Counted from the stretch's first letter, positions 43,176 through 53,241 are shown. The stretch: 64,000 bases of DNA from Bacteroidota bacterium (GCA_023415495.1 JAEZKK010000010.1:13421-77420); one strand, 5' to 3'. Translations and numbers: made by a program. Notes: generated by a model from the letters alone, not told the origin.

Positions 43176-44189
43176 ATGCATAGTATAGAGAATCTCCAAG
43201 AGAGAATAGATAAATTGTTTATAACCACAGAGGATAATTTCTTTAATAAGTCCCTTAATCAAGAACCAAAGGAATTATACGCCCCTATCCAATACGCAAT
43301 AAGCCAGAAAGGAAAGAGGATTAGACCCCTTCTAACCCTAATGGGAGCAGACCTGTTTGAGGGTGACCTCCTTTTAGCAGAATATCCAGCATATTCAATA
43401 GAAATACTTCATAATTTCACCCTATTGCACGATGATATTATGGATAATTCTCCACTTAGAAGAGGGGTTGAAACAGTTTATAAGAAGTTTGGAACAAATT
43501 CAGCTATACTTTCAGGCGACACAATGTTCGCTCTTTCCAATTACTATATAATTAACTCAGCGGAGTTTGATAAATTATCTACTTCGGAGCAGAGAATTGA
43601 ACTTTTAAAGGAATTGAACCGAGCCTCCGTTGAGGTATGCCAAGGGCAGTCGATGGATATGAGTTTCGAAACAAGGGATAATGTAAGCATTGATGAGTAT
43701 ATTGAAATGATTCGTCTTAAAACCTCAGTTCTCTTAGCCACTTCCCTTAAAATGGGAGGAATATGTGCAGGGGCGAGCAAACAAGACCTTGAATTGCTTT
43801 ACCAATTTGGAGAATATATAGGAATAGCCTTCCAATTGCAGGACGATATACTTGATTGCTGGAGCAATTTAGAAGAATTTGGAAAGGTAACGGGAACCGA
43901 TATTGCGGATAATAAGAAAACTTTTCTATATCTAAAAGCCCTCGAATTAGCAAGCCCTGAAGACAGAAAGGAATTAATAGATTTATATTCCAAACCAATA
44001 GAAAAAGAATATAAAGAAACAAGGGTAAGAGAGATATATGAGAAATTAGATATCCGAAGAATATCTAAGGATTTAATGAAAGAGTATAACGATAAGGCAA
44101 AGGAAAGTTTAGAAAAAATCTCTGTAAATGATGAGAATAAGACAAATCTTATTAAATTTGCAGATAAGTTAATGCATAGGAATAAGTAG
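43176..44189 (+). CDS. Trans-polyprenyl diphosphate synthase
   Basis: 337 residues. Adds isopentenyl units to allylic diphosphates, giving the long side chain of menaquinone. Both Asp-rich motifs are visible: LLHDDIMDNSPLRRG (first) and QLQDDILD (second). ISQKGKRIRPLLTLM supplies the substrate-binding Lys/Arg, and GQSMDM follows. The length and motif spacing fit medium- to long-chain enzymes of the IspB type, but chain length cannot be read by eye. MenA is encoded at 58500. It starts two bases after wecB ends. Confidence 0.92.
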   Translation: MHSIENLQERIDKLFITTEDNFFNKSLNQEPKELYAPIQYAISQKGKRIRPLLTLMGADLFEGDLLLAEYPAYSIEILHNFTLLHDDIMDNSPLRRGVETVYKKFGTNSAILSGDTMFALSNYYIINSAEFDKLSTSEQRIELLKELNRASVEVCQGQSMDMSFETRDNVSIDEYIEMIRLKTSVLLATSLKMGGICAGASKQDLELLYQFGEYIGIAFQLQDDILDCWSNLEEFGKVTGTDIADNKKTFLYLKALELASPEDRKELIDLYSKPIEKEYKETRVREIYEKLDIRRISKDLMKEYNDKAKESLEKISVNDENKTNLIKFADKLMHRNK

Positions 44190-44204
44190 TATTCTTATCA
44201 CAAG

Positions 44205-44410
44205 AGTTCTTTATTTCATCATAAGACTTCTATATTTCGTCAGGAGAGTTCTTTATTTGGAATTTAAACTTCTATATTTGCTTATGTAAAGCCGGTTTAC
44301 AGACTTGTAAAGCCGCTTTACAGACTTGTAAACCGGCTTTACAAGCGGGATTAAGAAGTCTGGTTATAGAAAAAGGAAGTTATAGGACGAAATATTGAAG
44401 TTATAGGACG
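44205..44410. repeat. Mirror-symmetric array of 21-bp-pitch repeats
   Basis: Left arm: GTTCTTTATTT and CTTCTATATTT alternate, starting at 44206, 44227, 44248 and 44269 (21 bp). Centre: three near-perfect TGTAAAGCCG(C/G)TTTACA palindromes centred at 44293, 44314 and 44335 (21 bp). Right arm: inverted related motifs ending in GAAG at 44358, 44379 and 44400 (21 bp). ACTTCTATATTTCGTC (44226-44241) and GACGAAATATTGAAGT (44386-44401) are inverse complements with one change, and their midpoint, 44313.5, falls on the central palindrome. It fills the gap between the prenyl synthase and HU genes. Confidence 0.9.
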
Positions 44411-44444
44411 GAGATTAGTATAAACAATATAAAAAAATAGACTT

Positions 44445-44906
44445 ATGCCATTATATTTTAAAAAGAAGATAAAAGTCAATGTTAATGGAGTTACCGTTGA
44501 TAAATATGTAGCTTATATGCATAGAGGAGAGATAGTTACTATTAAATTAATTGCTGAAATGGTTGAAGAACAATCTGGTCTTACTGGAGGAGATTTGGTC
44601 AATGGTTTCTATCAAATGTTAGAAATTGCTGGTAATTTGTTGACAGTTGGTCATAGAGTTAATTTAGACCCTCTTGGAAGTTTATTTCCTGGATTTAATG
44701 CAAAGGCTTGCGATACTCCGCAGGAGGTAACAGCTGATACAGTAACAAGGTTTTATCCATTATTTAAAGCATCTCCGGAATTAAAAAGCAAATTTAGCGA
44801 GGCATCGTTTCATCTTAGAGATGATATTGTAGTTGAGGTTAAGTATAAAAGAAAAGAAAGAAAAGAAAATACTGAAAACGAAATTTCAGTTGATACAGAG
44901 AAATAA
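44445..44906 (+). CDS. HU-HIG type DNA-binding protein
   Basis: 153 residues. A Bacteroidota-type histone-like protein: HU fold with the DNA-binding domain of about 125 residues and a charged tail. Signatures are FKKKIKVNVNGV, an AYMHRGEIVTIKLIAEMVE helix region and GSLFPGFNAKACDTPQEV. It is encoded right after the repeat array at 44205-44410. No TAnnTTTG box was found immediately upstream. It probably binds DNA as a dimer; a role in the arrays is only speculation. Confidence 0.8.
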   Translation: MPLYFKKKIKVNVNGVTVDKYVAYMHRGEIVTIKLIAEMVEEQSGLTGGDLVNGFYQMLEIAGNLLTVGHRVNLDPLGSLFPGFNAKACDTPQEVTADTVTRFYPLFKASPELKSKFSEASFHLRDDIVVEVKYKRKERKENTENEISVDTEK

Positions 44907-44928
44907 TAAATAAATAAAAATATTAGGA

Positions 44929-45627
44929 ATGAAAGATTTTAATAAGGAATTTAAGCTTTACGCAACTAAACACAGAAATATTAATAGTATTACATACTCT
45001 CGTTATGCTTCACATTTCGAGAAGAATGCTTATATAAACCCAACAATTATTGAAGAGCGTCAGTTAAATGTTGCTCAGATGGATGTTTTCTCTCGTTTGA
45101 TGATGGAGAGGATTATATTTTTGGGAACAGCAATTGACGATGATGTTGCAAATATAATTCAGGCACAATTATTATTCTTAGAGAGTGTGGATTCAAAGAG
45201 AGATATACAAATCTATCTAAATTCTCCTGGAGGATATGTTCATGCAGGATTGGGAATCTACGATACTATGCAGTATATTCGTCCTGATGTTGCAACAATT
45301 TGTACAGGTCTTGCAGCCTCAATGGGTTCTGTATTGCTATGTGCAGGGGCTAAGGGCAAACGTTCATCGCTTGAACATTCAAGAGTAATGATTCACCAAC
45401 CACTTGGAGGAGCTCAAGGGCAGGCATCGGATATTGAGATTGCAGCAAAAGAGATAATCAAGACAAAGAAAGAACTTTACACAATTATTTCAAAGCATAG
45501 CGGTCAAACAATTAAAAAGGTAGAATCAGATGGAGACAGAGACTTTTGGATGACAGCAAAAGAAGCAAAGGAATATGGAATGATTGATGAGATACTTATT
45601 AGAAACTCAAAGGATGAGTCGAAATAA
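44929..45627 (+). CDS. clpP: ATP-dependent Clp protease proteolytic subunit
   Basis: Serine protease barrel that degrades substrates unfolded by ClpX or ClpC. 232 residues, with a long N-terminal extension relative to the ~200-residue form, as in other Bacteroidota. The catalytic triad is visible as S131 (LAASMGS), H156 (VMIHQP) and D205 (RDFWM). It is followed by a GldN-like gene that overlaps its 3' end by 14 bases. Confidence 0.96.
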   Translation: MKDFNKEFKLYATKHRNINSITYSRYASHFEKNAYINPTIIEERQLNVAQMDVFSRLMMERIIFLGTAIDDDVANIIQAQLLFLESVDSKRDIQIYLNSPGGYVHAGLGIYDTMQYIRPDVATICTGLAASMGSVLLCAGAKGKRSSLEHSRVMIHQPLGGAQGQASDIEIAAKEIIKTKKELYTIISKHSGQTIKKVESDGDRDFWMTAKEAKEYGMIDEILIRNSKDESK

Positions 45628-46606
45628 AATTTTATTTATACTTATTCTACTGGCAATTTCTTTTTCAGCCAAGGCACAAGAGAGATTATTAAGCAAGAAG
45701 ATAGTATATGAGGTAGAAATCCTTAGTCCTAAGATAGAGAATGCTGGGGCTAAGGATTCTATCGTTTATAATTTCCAGGTTGATAGAAGATTTTGGTGGG
45801 AGAGTATTGACCTTGTCTTGGGAAAGATTAAAAATGATAGCTTAATTAATAGGTTAAAGAAGTCTTATTTCCAATATTATAATGATAGTTTAAACTCTAA
45901 GCAAATAGAACAAATATTTGAGAATGAGATTAGGGCTATTAAGTTTATGGAAGAATGGTATTATAATCAGGATAATCTATTAATTGAGAAAAAGGTATTA
46001 GCATTTAACCCTATAATTAAAAGAGATTCTATTATAATTATTGATTTAGGAAATAAGGATACTGAGATGAAAACCACTCAAGGGTTTAGATTTGAATTAG
46101 GTTGGGTATATCCAAAGAAAAGCGATTTGAAATTAGATACTCTCTGTGTTGTAAGGAATATTCAATTCACTATACCAATTTATAATAAGACTCCTTACCA
46201 TTGGTGGGATTCTCATTTAGAGCCTGAGTATTCTTTCCCTTATTTTAATTCCTTTATTAATTCAGCTCAAGAAGGGAAGATAAAAGTTTATTCTCAGCCA
46301 ATATCCTCCGAACCTCTTGCACGTTTGGATATTAAGAAAAGAAGGGATTATGAGGTTTCGACAACATTAGTGCTTGAAGATAAGAATTCAAATATTATTG
46401 AGAAGGATACTATAATCAAAACTCAGTACACAGTGGATAATATTACCTATCTAAGATTTGGAGAGGAGTGGTATTTTGATAAGAATACTTTTTCCTTTTC
46501 CAAGAATGTGAATTATATTTCTCCAATGATAGAAATTCTTGGTTTGGATAATGAGTTAAGAGGCTTAATGCCTATTTACTATATTAGAAGAAAGGCGGGA
46601 TTATGA
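45614..46606 (+). CDS. GldN/PorN-like exported protein, copy 1
   Basis: 330 residues from the ATG at 45614; the frame is open from 45584, but [21 protein letters not shown] is a clear signal peptide. It resembles GldN/PorN, a periplasmic part of the type IX secretion ring. [21 protein letters not shown] is like the EDWxFDKxRSxMxVRIIGI element of GldN, and [12 protein letters not shown] like its LFWLYFPEC strand. A second half ([21 protein letters not shown]) repeats the motif. The 46603 gene has the same two-fold plan and overlaps by four bases (ATGA). Confidence 0.7.
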   Translation: MSRNKILFILILLAISFSAKAQERLLSKKIVYEVEILSPKIENAGAKDSIVYNFQVDRRFWWESIDLVLGKIKNDSLINRLKKSYFQYYNDSLNSKQIEQIFENEIRAIKFMEEWYYNQDNLLIEKKVLAFNPIIKRDSIIIIDLGNKDTEMKTTQGFRFELGWVYPKKSDLKLDTLCVVRNIQFTIPIYNKTPYHWWDSHLEPEYSFPYFNSFINSAQEGKIKVYSQPISSEPLARLDIKKRRDYEVSTTLVLEDKNSNIIEKDTIIKTQYTVDNITYLRFGEEWYFDKNTFSFSKNVNYISPMIEILGLDNELRGLMPIYYIRRKAGL

Positions 46607-47529
46607 TAAAGAGAGTCGTATTATTTTTTCTTCTTTGCATTTCTCTTCTTCAACTTTCAGCACAAGACTATTCAATAGAACATGAATACAGAAAGGTTGG
46701 AGTGTTTAATCCAGAATGGGAAATGTACCAAGTTCTTAATCCAAGAAAATTTGAACATATTACTGGTTATTTCCGAGAAGAGTTAGCCAATATAATAATT
46801 GATGGAGTAAAGAAGAAAAATGTTAAGATATATGATAAGAGAAAAAGAGAAATGAATTTCGATACTCTTATTAATTCTCTAATAGAATTTGAGAAAAAAG
46901 CCTCAGGAAAGATAGTCCCAAAGGATTCAATCTTAGATTATATTATTCCTTATATCTCTGAATATGAATTTGAAGAATTTGTAAACTATAATTATAAAAC
47001 TCTTAAGCTTGAGAAAAAAGTAAAGGCATATAGTCCTATAATAATAAGATATAAGGATTTCTTAGCAAAGGATATTGACACCGTTAAGTTTAATATGTTC
47101 TGGATATTCCCAGAAGAAACTACTACTACCTCAAGCAATGATTTCTTAATTCCAGATACTATTCTCTTTCTTCATTTGCTTAAATATCCAGTCTTAAATC
47201 CATTTACTACAAGTATTTTTGAAAAAGCAAGGTCAAGACATCCTTCTATCCTTCGTTCAAACGGTAGCAAATTTCTTTCTCCTAAGGAAATTGATGACTT
47301 ATTTGTTGAGAAATCGAAGGTTGCAGTCTATAATGATGAAACAGGTTTGGAAGAATTTAAGGAAGTAGTTACAGATATTATCCCAGAGGATATTAAACAT
47401 CTTAGAGTGGGAGAGGTTTGGAGTATTGAGCCAAAAAGTTTATTGATTAAGAAAGAAGTGAAATTTATTATACCATTATTAGAAACCGATAAGGGTTTTA
47501 GAGAATTAGGAATTAGAATAAATGAATAG
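46603..47529 (+). CDS. GldN/PorN-like exported protein, copy 2
   Basis: 308 residues with a signal peptide (VVLFFLLCISLLQLSAQ). The N-terminal part contains a GldN-like element (VNYNYKTLKLEKKVKAYSP, then FNMFWIFPEE, the FWxxFPE strand), and the C-terminal part a second related element (RVGEVWSIEPKSLLIKKEV). It is a diverged tandem copy of the 45614 gene and overlaps its end. Linkage with clpP is unusual; the classical porK-L-M-N genes are not in the window. A role in T9SS or gliding is an inference from the fold match. Confidence 0.65.
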   Translation: MIKRVVLFFLLCISLLQLSAQDYSIEHEYRKVGVFNPEWEMYQVLNPRKFEHITGYFREELANIIIDGVKKKNVKIYDKRKREMNFDTLINSLIEFEKKASGKIVPKDSILDYIIPYISEYEFEEFVNYNYKTLKLEKKVKAYSPIIIRYKDFLAKDIDTVKFNMFWIFPEETTTTSSNDFLIPDTILFLHLLKYPVLNPFTTSIFEKARSRHPSILRSNGSKFLSPKEIDDLFVEKSKVAVYNDETGLEEFKEVVTDIIPEDIKHLRVGEVWSIEPKSLLIKKEVKFIIPLLETDKGFRELGIRINE

Positions 47530-48058
47530 AGAGAAACTATCTTTAGAGGCATTAAATAGAATAAGTCCAAAAGAATTTCAAGAATTGGACAAACTCCCAT
47601 TGGTAATAATACTTGATAATGTAAGAAGCATGAATAATGTAGGTTCTGTATTTAGAACCTCTGATGCTTTTAGAATAGAAAAAATATATCTTTGTGGAAT
47701 TACACCAACTCCCCCTCATAGAGAAATACAAAAGACAGCTCTTGGAGCAACAGAAACAGTGGCTTGGGAGCAAAGAAACTCTACTTTAGAACTTGTTAAA
47801 GAGTTGCAAGAAAAAGACTATATGGTTTATTCAATAGAGCAGACAAAAGGTAGTGAGATGTTAGATTCCTTTACTCCACAAAGAGATAAGAAATATGCAT
47901 TTATATTAGGAAATGAGGTTGAGGGCGTTGACCAAGAGGTAGTAAACTTTTCTAATGGAGTAATTGAAATACCTCAGTTTGGAACTAAACACTCGCTCAA
48001 TGTTTCTATTACCTGCGGAATAATTATTTGGGATTTCTATTCCAAAACAAAAACTTAG
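47522..48058 (+). CDS. SpoU/TrmH-family RNA 2'-O-methyltransferase
   Basis: 178 residues, SPOUT knot fold. Motif 1 DNVRSMNNVGSVFRTSDAF, then GITPTPPHREIQKTALGA, motif 2 FILGNEVEGVDQEVV and motif 3 IPQFGTKHSLNVSIT are all present. It methylates a ribose in tRNA or rRNA; the target is not clear. It overlaps the end of the preceding GldN-like gene by eight bases and precedes glnN by six, so it is probably part of the clpP operon. Confidence 0.92.
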   Translation: MNREKLSLEALNRISPKEFQELDKLPLVIILDNVRSMNNVGSVFRTSDAFRIEKIYLCGITPTPPHREIQKTALGATETVAWEQRNSTLELVKELQEKDYMVYSIEQTKGSEMLDSFTPQRDKKYAFILGNEVEGVDQEVVNFSNGVIEIPQFGTKHSLNVSITCGIIIWDFYSKTKT

Positions 48059-48064
48059 TGATAT

Positions 48065-50251
48065 ATGTCTAAAATGAGATTTATTGCCTTAAACGAGCTC
48101 TCAACCCGTAAGCCAGTAGAGGTTAAGCTTCCTTCAAATAAGCTATCGGATTATTATTCTTCAAGAGTATTTGATAGAAAAACAATGCAGGAATATCTTC
48201 CAAAAGAAGCATATAAGGCAGTTGTGGATGCTATCGAGAACTCCATTCCAATTACAAGAGAGAAGGCAGATTTGATTGCCAATGGGATGAGAAATTGGGC
48301 TAAGAGCTTTGGGGCTACTCATTATACTCACTGGTTTCAACCCCTAACCGAAGGAACTGCAGAGAAACATGATGGTTTTATAGATTTCAGCGATGAGGGA
48401 GATGTTATAGAAAGATTTTCAGGCAAACTCTTAATACAACAAGAGCCTGATGCTTCTTCTTTCCCTAATGGAGGAATTAGAAATACCTTTGAAGCAAGGG
48501 GATATACAGCTTGGGATGTATCTTCTCCAGCTTTTATTGTAGATGAAACCCTTTGTATCCCAACAATATTTGTTTCCTATACGGGCGATGCACTTGACTA
48601 CAAAACTCCTTTACTTAAGGCTTTAAACTCTGTTGATAAGGCAGCAACAAGGGTTGCCCAATTATTTGATAAGAATATTAATAAGGTTAGTGTTAATCTT
48701 GGGTGGGAGCAAGAATACTTCCTTGTCGATTCTGCTCTCTATAATGCAAGACCTGATTTATGCTTAACTGGTAGAACATTAATGGGACATTCCTCTGCCA
48801 AGGACCAACAATTAGATGATCATTATTTTGGCTCTATTCCTCCAAGGGTTACTTCCTTTATGAAGGATTTGGAAATAGAATGCCATAAATTAGGAATACC
48901 TCTAAAGACAAGACATAACGAGGTAGCCCCAAACCAATTTGAGCTTGCACCAATATTTGAAGATGCAAATCTTGCCAATGACCATAACCAATTGGTAATG
49001 GATCTTATGAAAAGGATAGGAAAACAACATAATTTCTCTGTACTCTTCCATGAAAAACCTTTTAGTGGAATAAACGGTTCAGGAAAACATAATAACTGGT
49101 CTTTACAAACTAATACTGGAATTAACCTATTTGCTCCAGGTAAGAATCCTAAGGCAAATATGTTGTTTATTACCTTTATTGTAAATGCAATGATGATGGT
49201 TTACAAGAACCAAGACCTTCTTAGAGCCTCAATAGTAAGTGCTACCAATCTTCATCGTCTGGGAGCAAATGAGGCTCCTCCTTCTATTATGTCTGTATTT
49301 CTTGGAAAGTATCTTACAAAGATGTTGGATGAATTGGTTGAATATGTCGGAGATAAGAAAATGACTCAAGAAGAGAAAACAGCCTTAAAGCTTGGAATAG
49401 GAAGGATACCAGAAATATTTATAGATAATACAGATAGGAATAGAACATCTCCTTTTGCATTTACTGGAAATAGATTTGAATTTAGAGCGGCAGGCTCTTC
49501 ATCCAATTGTGCTGCTCCAATGATAGTTATTAATTCTGCTATGGCACATCAATTAAATATTTTCAGAGATGAGGTAGATGAGCAGGTTAAGAATGGGCTT
49601 GGAGTAGAAGAATCTGTTTTTAGAGTTTTAAAGAAAATGATTGAGGAGTCAAAATCAATTTGTTTCGAGGGAGATGGTTATTCTGAGAATTGGAAAGAAG
49701 AAGCTACTAAAAGAGGATTGACAAATATTAATTCAGTACCTGAGGCGATTTTAAAATACGAAACTGAGTATTCTAAAGAGGTTTTAATAGGAGAAGGGAT
49801 ATTAAACGAAAGGGAATTAAAGAGCCGTATTGAGGTAGAGATGGAGAAATATGTAAAGAAGATACAAATTGAAAGTAGGGTATTGGGTGATTTAACCATT
49901 AATCATATTGTACCTACTGCATTGATTTATCAGAATCGTCTTTTGAAAAACCTTTTAGGGATGAAACAGATTTTCCCAGAAGAGGAGTTTGACCAATTAT
50001 CATTAGCAAGAAAGAATCTTGTAAAGGAAATCTCCGAACATGTCACTTCCATTAAGGCAATGGTTAAGGATATGACCTTAGAGAGAAAATATGCAAACAG
50101 AATTGAAGATATTAGAGAGAAAGCCTTTGAATACGAAAAGAAGGTATTCCCATATCTTGAGGCAATAAGAGAGCATGTAGATGCATTGGAAATGGAGATA
50201 GATAATGAGATATGGCCTCTACCAAAATACAGAGAGCTACTATTCTTATAA
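48065..50251 (+). CDS. glnN: Glutamine synthetase type III
   Basis: Makes glutamine from glutamate and ammonia. 728 residues, the large GSIII form (about 700-730) characteristic of Bacteroidota. TRKPVEVKLPSNK precedes the catalytic domain. KTRHNEVAPNQFELAPIF, LFHEKPFSGINGSGKHNNWS and DRNRTSPFAFTGNRFEFRA are GSIII signature segments with metal and ammonia-binding residues. The start ATG is fixed by the N-terminus MSKMRFIALNELSTRK. A stem-loop at 50258-50291 follows. Confidence 0.95.
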   Translation: MSKMRFIALNELSTRKPVEVKLPSNKLSDYYSSRVFDRKTMQEYLPKEAYKAVVDAIENSIPITREKADLIANGMRNWAKSFGATHYTHWFQPLTEGTAEKHDGFIDFSDEGDVIERFSGKLLIQQEPDASSFPNGGIRNTFEARGYTAWDVSSPAFIVDETLCIPTIFVSYTGDALDYKTPLLKALNSVDKAATRVAQLFDKNINKVSVNLGWEQEYFLVDSALYNARPDLCLTGRTLMGHSSAKDQQLDDHYFGSIPPRVTSFMKDLEIECHKLGIPLKTRHNEVAPNQFELAPIFEDANLANDHNQLVMDLMKRIGKQHNFSVLFHEKPFSGINGSGKHNNWSLQTNTGINLFAPGKNPKANMLFITFIVNAMMMVYKNQDLLRASIVSATNLHRLGANEAPPSIMSVFLGKYLTKMLDELVEYVGDKKMTQEEKTALKLGIGRIPEIFIDNTDRNRTSPFAFTGNRFEFRAAGSSSNCAAPMIVINSAMAHQLNIFRDEVDEQVKNGLGVEESVFRVLKKMIEESKSICFEGDGYSENWKEEATKRGLTNINSVPEAILKYETEYSKEVLIGEGILNERELKSRIEVEMEKYVKKIQIESRVLGDLTINHIVPTALIYQNRLLKNLLGMKQIFPEEEFDQLSLARKNLVKEISEHVTSIKAMVKDMTLERKYANRIEDIREKAFEYEKKVFPYLEAIREHVDALEMEIDNEIWPLPKYRELLFL

Positions 50252-50257
50252 TAAAAA

Positions 50258-50291
50258 AAGCAGTCAGAAAGAATAACTCTTATGACTGCTT
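50258..50291 (-). terminator. Terminator after the GIN-domain gene
   Basis: AAGCAGTCA and TGACTGCTT form a 9-bp stem with a 16-base loop; on the minus strand it is followed by TTTTTTTAT. It therefore best serves the minus-strand gene that ends at 50339, though it also sits just past the glnN stop on the plus strand. Confidence 0.65.
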
Positions 50292-50338
50292 AAGAAAAGA
50301 TGAAACTATTATTTACTCTAGGTTAGAGCCATTTTTAT

Positions 50339-52423
50339 TTATATTCCCAAAGAGATTCCAACACTATAAGGATATAACACCATTTCCTTATTGTCTTTAA
50401 ATATTGGAGTAAGAGAATATTTTACGTAGAAATTAATGCTTGACCATCCAAGTCCTGCTTGTAAATCAAGCTTCAATGGTTTGAAATTATCATAGTTCTT
50501 ACCCCATTCTTCTGTGATTTTTGCATTAGGAATATCATACTTTCTCTCAAAACCTGTTGACGAGTTTCTGTAATTTATTCCCAATATTCCTCCTGCATGA
50601 ATAGAGAATTTTTTATAGAAGAAGTATTGAATGTGGATAGGGATTGTAAAGTATCGAGCACAAATATTGCTTTTTGAATTAAATATAAATGGGTCTGTCT
50701 CATAAGCAAGCCTTTTATCTCCGTTGGTTTCAGTTATCTTTACATTGTTTTCAAATTTAAAAACATTTGACTCAATTCCTATTCCTGTGTATAATCTTAA
50801 TTTGGAATTGATATTATATTTAAACTTTAAACCAAAATTCCAAGAGTCTCCCATTCTTAATTTATATTCATTATTAGGAGAAGAAAATAAATCATCAATC
50901 TTATTAACTCCATTCGACCAATTTAAAACCCCATAACCAAAAGTTAAATCAATACTCACCTTGTCTTTCCCTATATTCTGAGCTTTTATTTTTTCGCTAT
51001 TCTCATCACCACTCTTATTTCTATTATTAATATTTAAAGGGATAGGAGTTGAAATGCCTAATTCTTTAATCTTCCTTTCTTTTGTGGTATTGATTTTATA
51101 GTCTCCTTTAAAATTAACATCATCATATTTATATCTATCCAAAATTTCTATTTCTCCGTTTATCTCTAATTCTGATGTTCCATTTCCTTGTAAAATCAAT
51201 TTATATGCTTTTAGATTTTTAAAGCTTGCTTTTGCAGCATTATTTAAAGAGACTTCAAGTTCACTAACTTCTACCTTATTATTAAATATTAGTTTAGCAT
51301 TATTGAATAAATAATAAGAGCGATATTCTCCTTTAATTTCTGAATCAATAGTAACTTTAGCACCTTCTTTTAAAGTTATATTTCCAATGTCTTTTTTAAG
51401 AGTTAATACCAAGTCAATAGGATATTCATCTTGAATAATCAATTTGTTCTTTTCATATCCTTTTATTGGATAATTAGAAATATATCCCTCTTTTATATTA
51501 TCCGCAAATATAATTCTAACGTTAGCATTTTTACCAATAATAAGGTCTGCTTTATTTGGGTTCCATGAAATTGATGTCTCATAACGTTTCTTATCAGAAT
51601 TTGTATCTGCGATTGAAATAGTATCTCCCTTAGAATTTATTATATTACCTTCATTGTCTATTTTTAAAGGCTCTCTTAAATGATTTGATCTGCCTGTTAA
51701 TCTCTTTGAAAAATAATCATCATCTTGAATAGCTAAATTATGATACATAAGAGAAGTAGAATTATAGTCTCCAATAAGTTTAGCCCCCTCCCCTTGATTC
51801 ATTATCTCAATTTCTTTTACACTGCCATTCAAATCTATTATTGAGCCTTTCTCCATATTAAAAATAGCTGCATTTGCATTAATTGAATTAAATTTTATCT
51901 TTGAATTTTCTTGTGCAAAAATGTTTAATAAATCAAATTTTGCTTCTCCTTCTATTATAATTTGTGAGTTGTCCCATATATTAAATGTTCCAGCACCTTC
52001 TGTAATAATATCTTTACTTATAGTTACATTACCATTCCCTCTAAAATAGTAGGTGTAAACATCATCTGCTAATTCTAATGTAATTCTAAATTTGCTAAAG
52101 TCCTTTGGTTTTGATTCTTCATCTAAATATAAATAAGGGGAACTTATTTCAAAAACATTGTTCTTTAAGACACAAAAACCAGATAATTTATCTTTTTCAT
52201 TCTCTTTCATGTCTCCAGTTAAATAGATAGCATTTTCTTTCCCTGATTTAATAGTTACAGGAATCTTTGCCCATATTTTGATGACTTTTATTCCGTCTCC
52301 AAAAGATTCTGCATTCGTTGAACTATTTTTTATTACCTGCTTAATGGTTATTTCCTCTTGTGAAAAAGAACTTAAGCTAAATCCTATAAATAGGGCTGCT
52401 AATAATATAATCTTGGTCTTCAT
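50339..52423 (-). CDS. Outer-membrane protein: GIN (DUF2807) head and beta-barrel
   Basis: 694 residues. The signal peptide ends at SSFSQ. Residues to about 470 are beta-helix-like, with repeated SxIxI and NxxI patterns typical of the DUF2807/GIN auto-transporter-adhesin head (GNGNVTISKDIITEGAGTFNI). The last ~200 residues have alternating hydrophobic strands of a PorT-like outer-membrane barrel ending in SVGISLGI. It is the third gene of the ECF sigma operon (20 bases after the anti-sigma gene), so its expression is probably the output of that system. Surface exposure is inferred. Confidence 0.7.
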   Translation of the reverse strand: MKTKIILLAALFIGFSLSSFSQEEITIKQVIKNSSTNAESFGDGIKVIKIWAKIPVTIKSGKENAIYLTGDMKENEKDKLSGFCVLKNNVFEISSPYLYLDEESKPKDFSKFRITLELADDVYTYYFRGNGNVTISKDIITEGAGTFNIWDNSQIIIEGEAKFDLLNIFAQENSKIKFNSINANAAIFNMEKGSIIDLNGSVKEIEIMNQGEGAKLIGDYNSTSLMYHNLAIQDDDYFSKRLTGRSNHLREPLKIDNEGNIINSKGDTISIADTNSDKKRYETSISWNPNKADLIIGKNANVRIIFADNIKEGYISNYPIKGYEKNKLIIQDEYPIDLVLTLKKDIGNITLKEGAKVTIDSEIKGEYRSYYLFNNAKLIFNNKVEVSELEVSLNNAAKASFKNLKAYKLILQGNGTSELEINGEIEILDRYKYDDVNFKGDYKINTTKERKIKELGISTPIPLNINNRNKSGDENSEKIKAQNIGKDKVSIDLTFGYGVLNWSNGVNKIDDLFSSPNNEYKLRMGDSWNFGLKFKYNINSKLRLYTGIGIESNVFKFENNVKITETNGDKRLAYETDPFIFNSKSNICARYFTIPIHIQYFFYKKFSIHAGGILGINYRNSSTGFERKYDIPNAKITEEWGKNYDNFKPLKLDLQAGLGWSSINFYVKYSLTPIFKDNKEMVLYPYSVGISLGI

Positions 52424-52443
52424 ATCTTTATTTCTTTAATTAA

Positions 52444-53229
52444 TTATTTCTTTATACATAAATTTATTCCAGAATCATCTATTTTTACATTCTCTTGTAA
52501 GTATGCAATAGAATTATTAAAATCATTCAATCCCTTCTCAAATTTATTTTCAATCTTATTTTTAATTTGATTTACATACTTATTTCTTAGAATAGGATGA
52601 ATATCATAATTATTCTCTGGAGTGTCTTTATAAACTATCAAATTATCAACCTCAATAATTCTTTCTGCTTTAATGTCTTTTGATTCGCTTTCCTTGTATT
52701 CAATAAGATTATCCACTTCATAAACAATTAAAGAATTAGAATTTATTATGATATTTTTAGGATTAATATCTCTTTTACAAGTATCTAAAATATTCACTTT
52801 TTTTTCAGTTCCCATTCCCTCTACCTTCTCCCTTTCAGGTATATTCTTCTTAGCAATTGTTTGGATTTCTTTAATTACTCTTTCTATTACTCCTCTGTCT
52901 TGAGCTAAAGAAGAATTATTAATAGTTGGGGTTGATTTATCGTTATGGATTATCAATGAAAATATAATAAAGAGTACGAAAATTGAGGCCACACTTGAGT
53001 AAACAGCCCAATTAGGTCTATGTATTATATATTTCTTTAATTTTGTTTTATCATTATATGTGATAGTTTCATCAGGAGTTAATACCAAATCCTTATCATA
53101 AGAATCTAATTCTTTTGTAAGGCAAGGATTTTCCTTTAAGAACCTTTCCAATTCCTCCCTATCCTTTTCCGAGATATTTCCTTCAATCAAATCAAGGAAA
53201 TAAGCCTCGTAATTATCTTTATTAATCAT
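52444..53229 (-). CDS. Anti-sigma factor, membrane-anchored
   Basis: 261 residues. The N-terminal ~70 residues (NYEAYFLDLIEGNISEKDREELERFL) match the cytoplasmic domain of Bacteroidota anti-sigma proteins. One transmembrane helix near residues 78-95 (SSVASIFVLFIIFSLII) is followed by a periplasmic domain of about 160 residues with no FecR motif seen. It begins 12 bases after the sigma gene stops and precedes the outer-membrane gene. The two probably form a sigma / anti-sigma pair; what releases the sigma factor is not visible. Confidence 0.8.
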   Translation of the reverse strand: MINKDNYEAYFLDLIEGNISEKDREELERFLKENPCLTKELDSYDKDLVLTPDETITYNDKTKLKKYIIHRPNWAVYSSVASIFVLFIIFSLIIHNDKSTPTINNSSLAQDRGVIERVIKEIQTIAKKNIPEREKVEGMGTEKKVNILDTCKRDINPKNIIINSNSLIVYEVDNLIEYKESESKDIKAERIIEVDNLIVYKDTPENNYDIHPILRNKYVNQIKNKIENKFEKGLNDFNNSIAYLQENVKIDDSGINLCIKK

Positions 53230-53241
53230 AATCCAAATTTT

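Noticed and set aside
50212..50400. 62-codon frame across the glnN end
   Set aside because: Runs through the glnN stop region and the terminator stem; no start signal and no protein-like composition.
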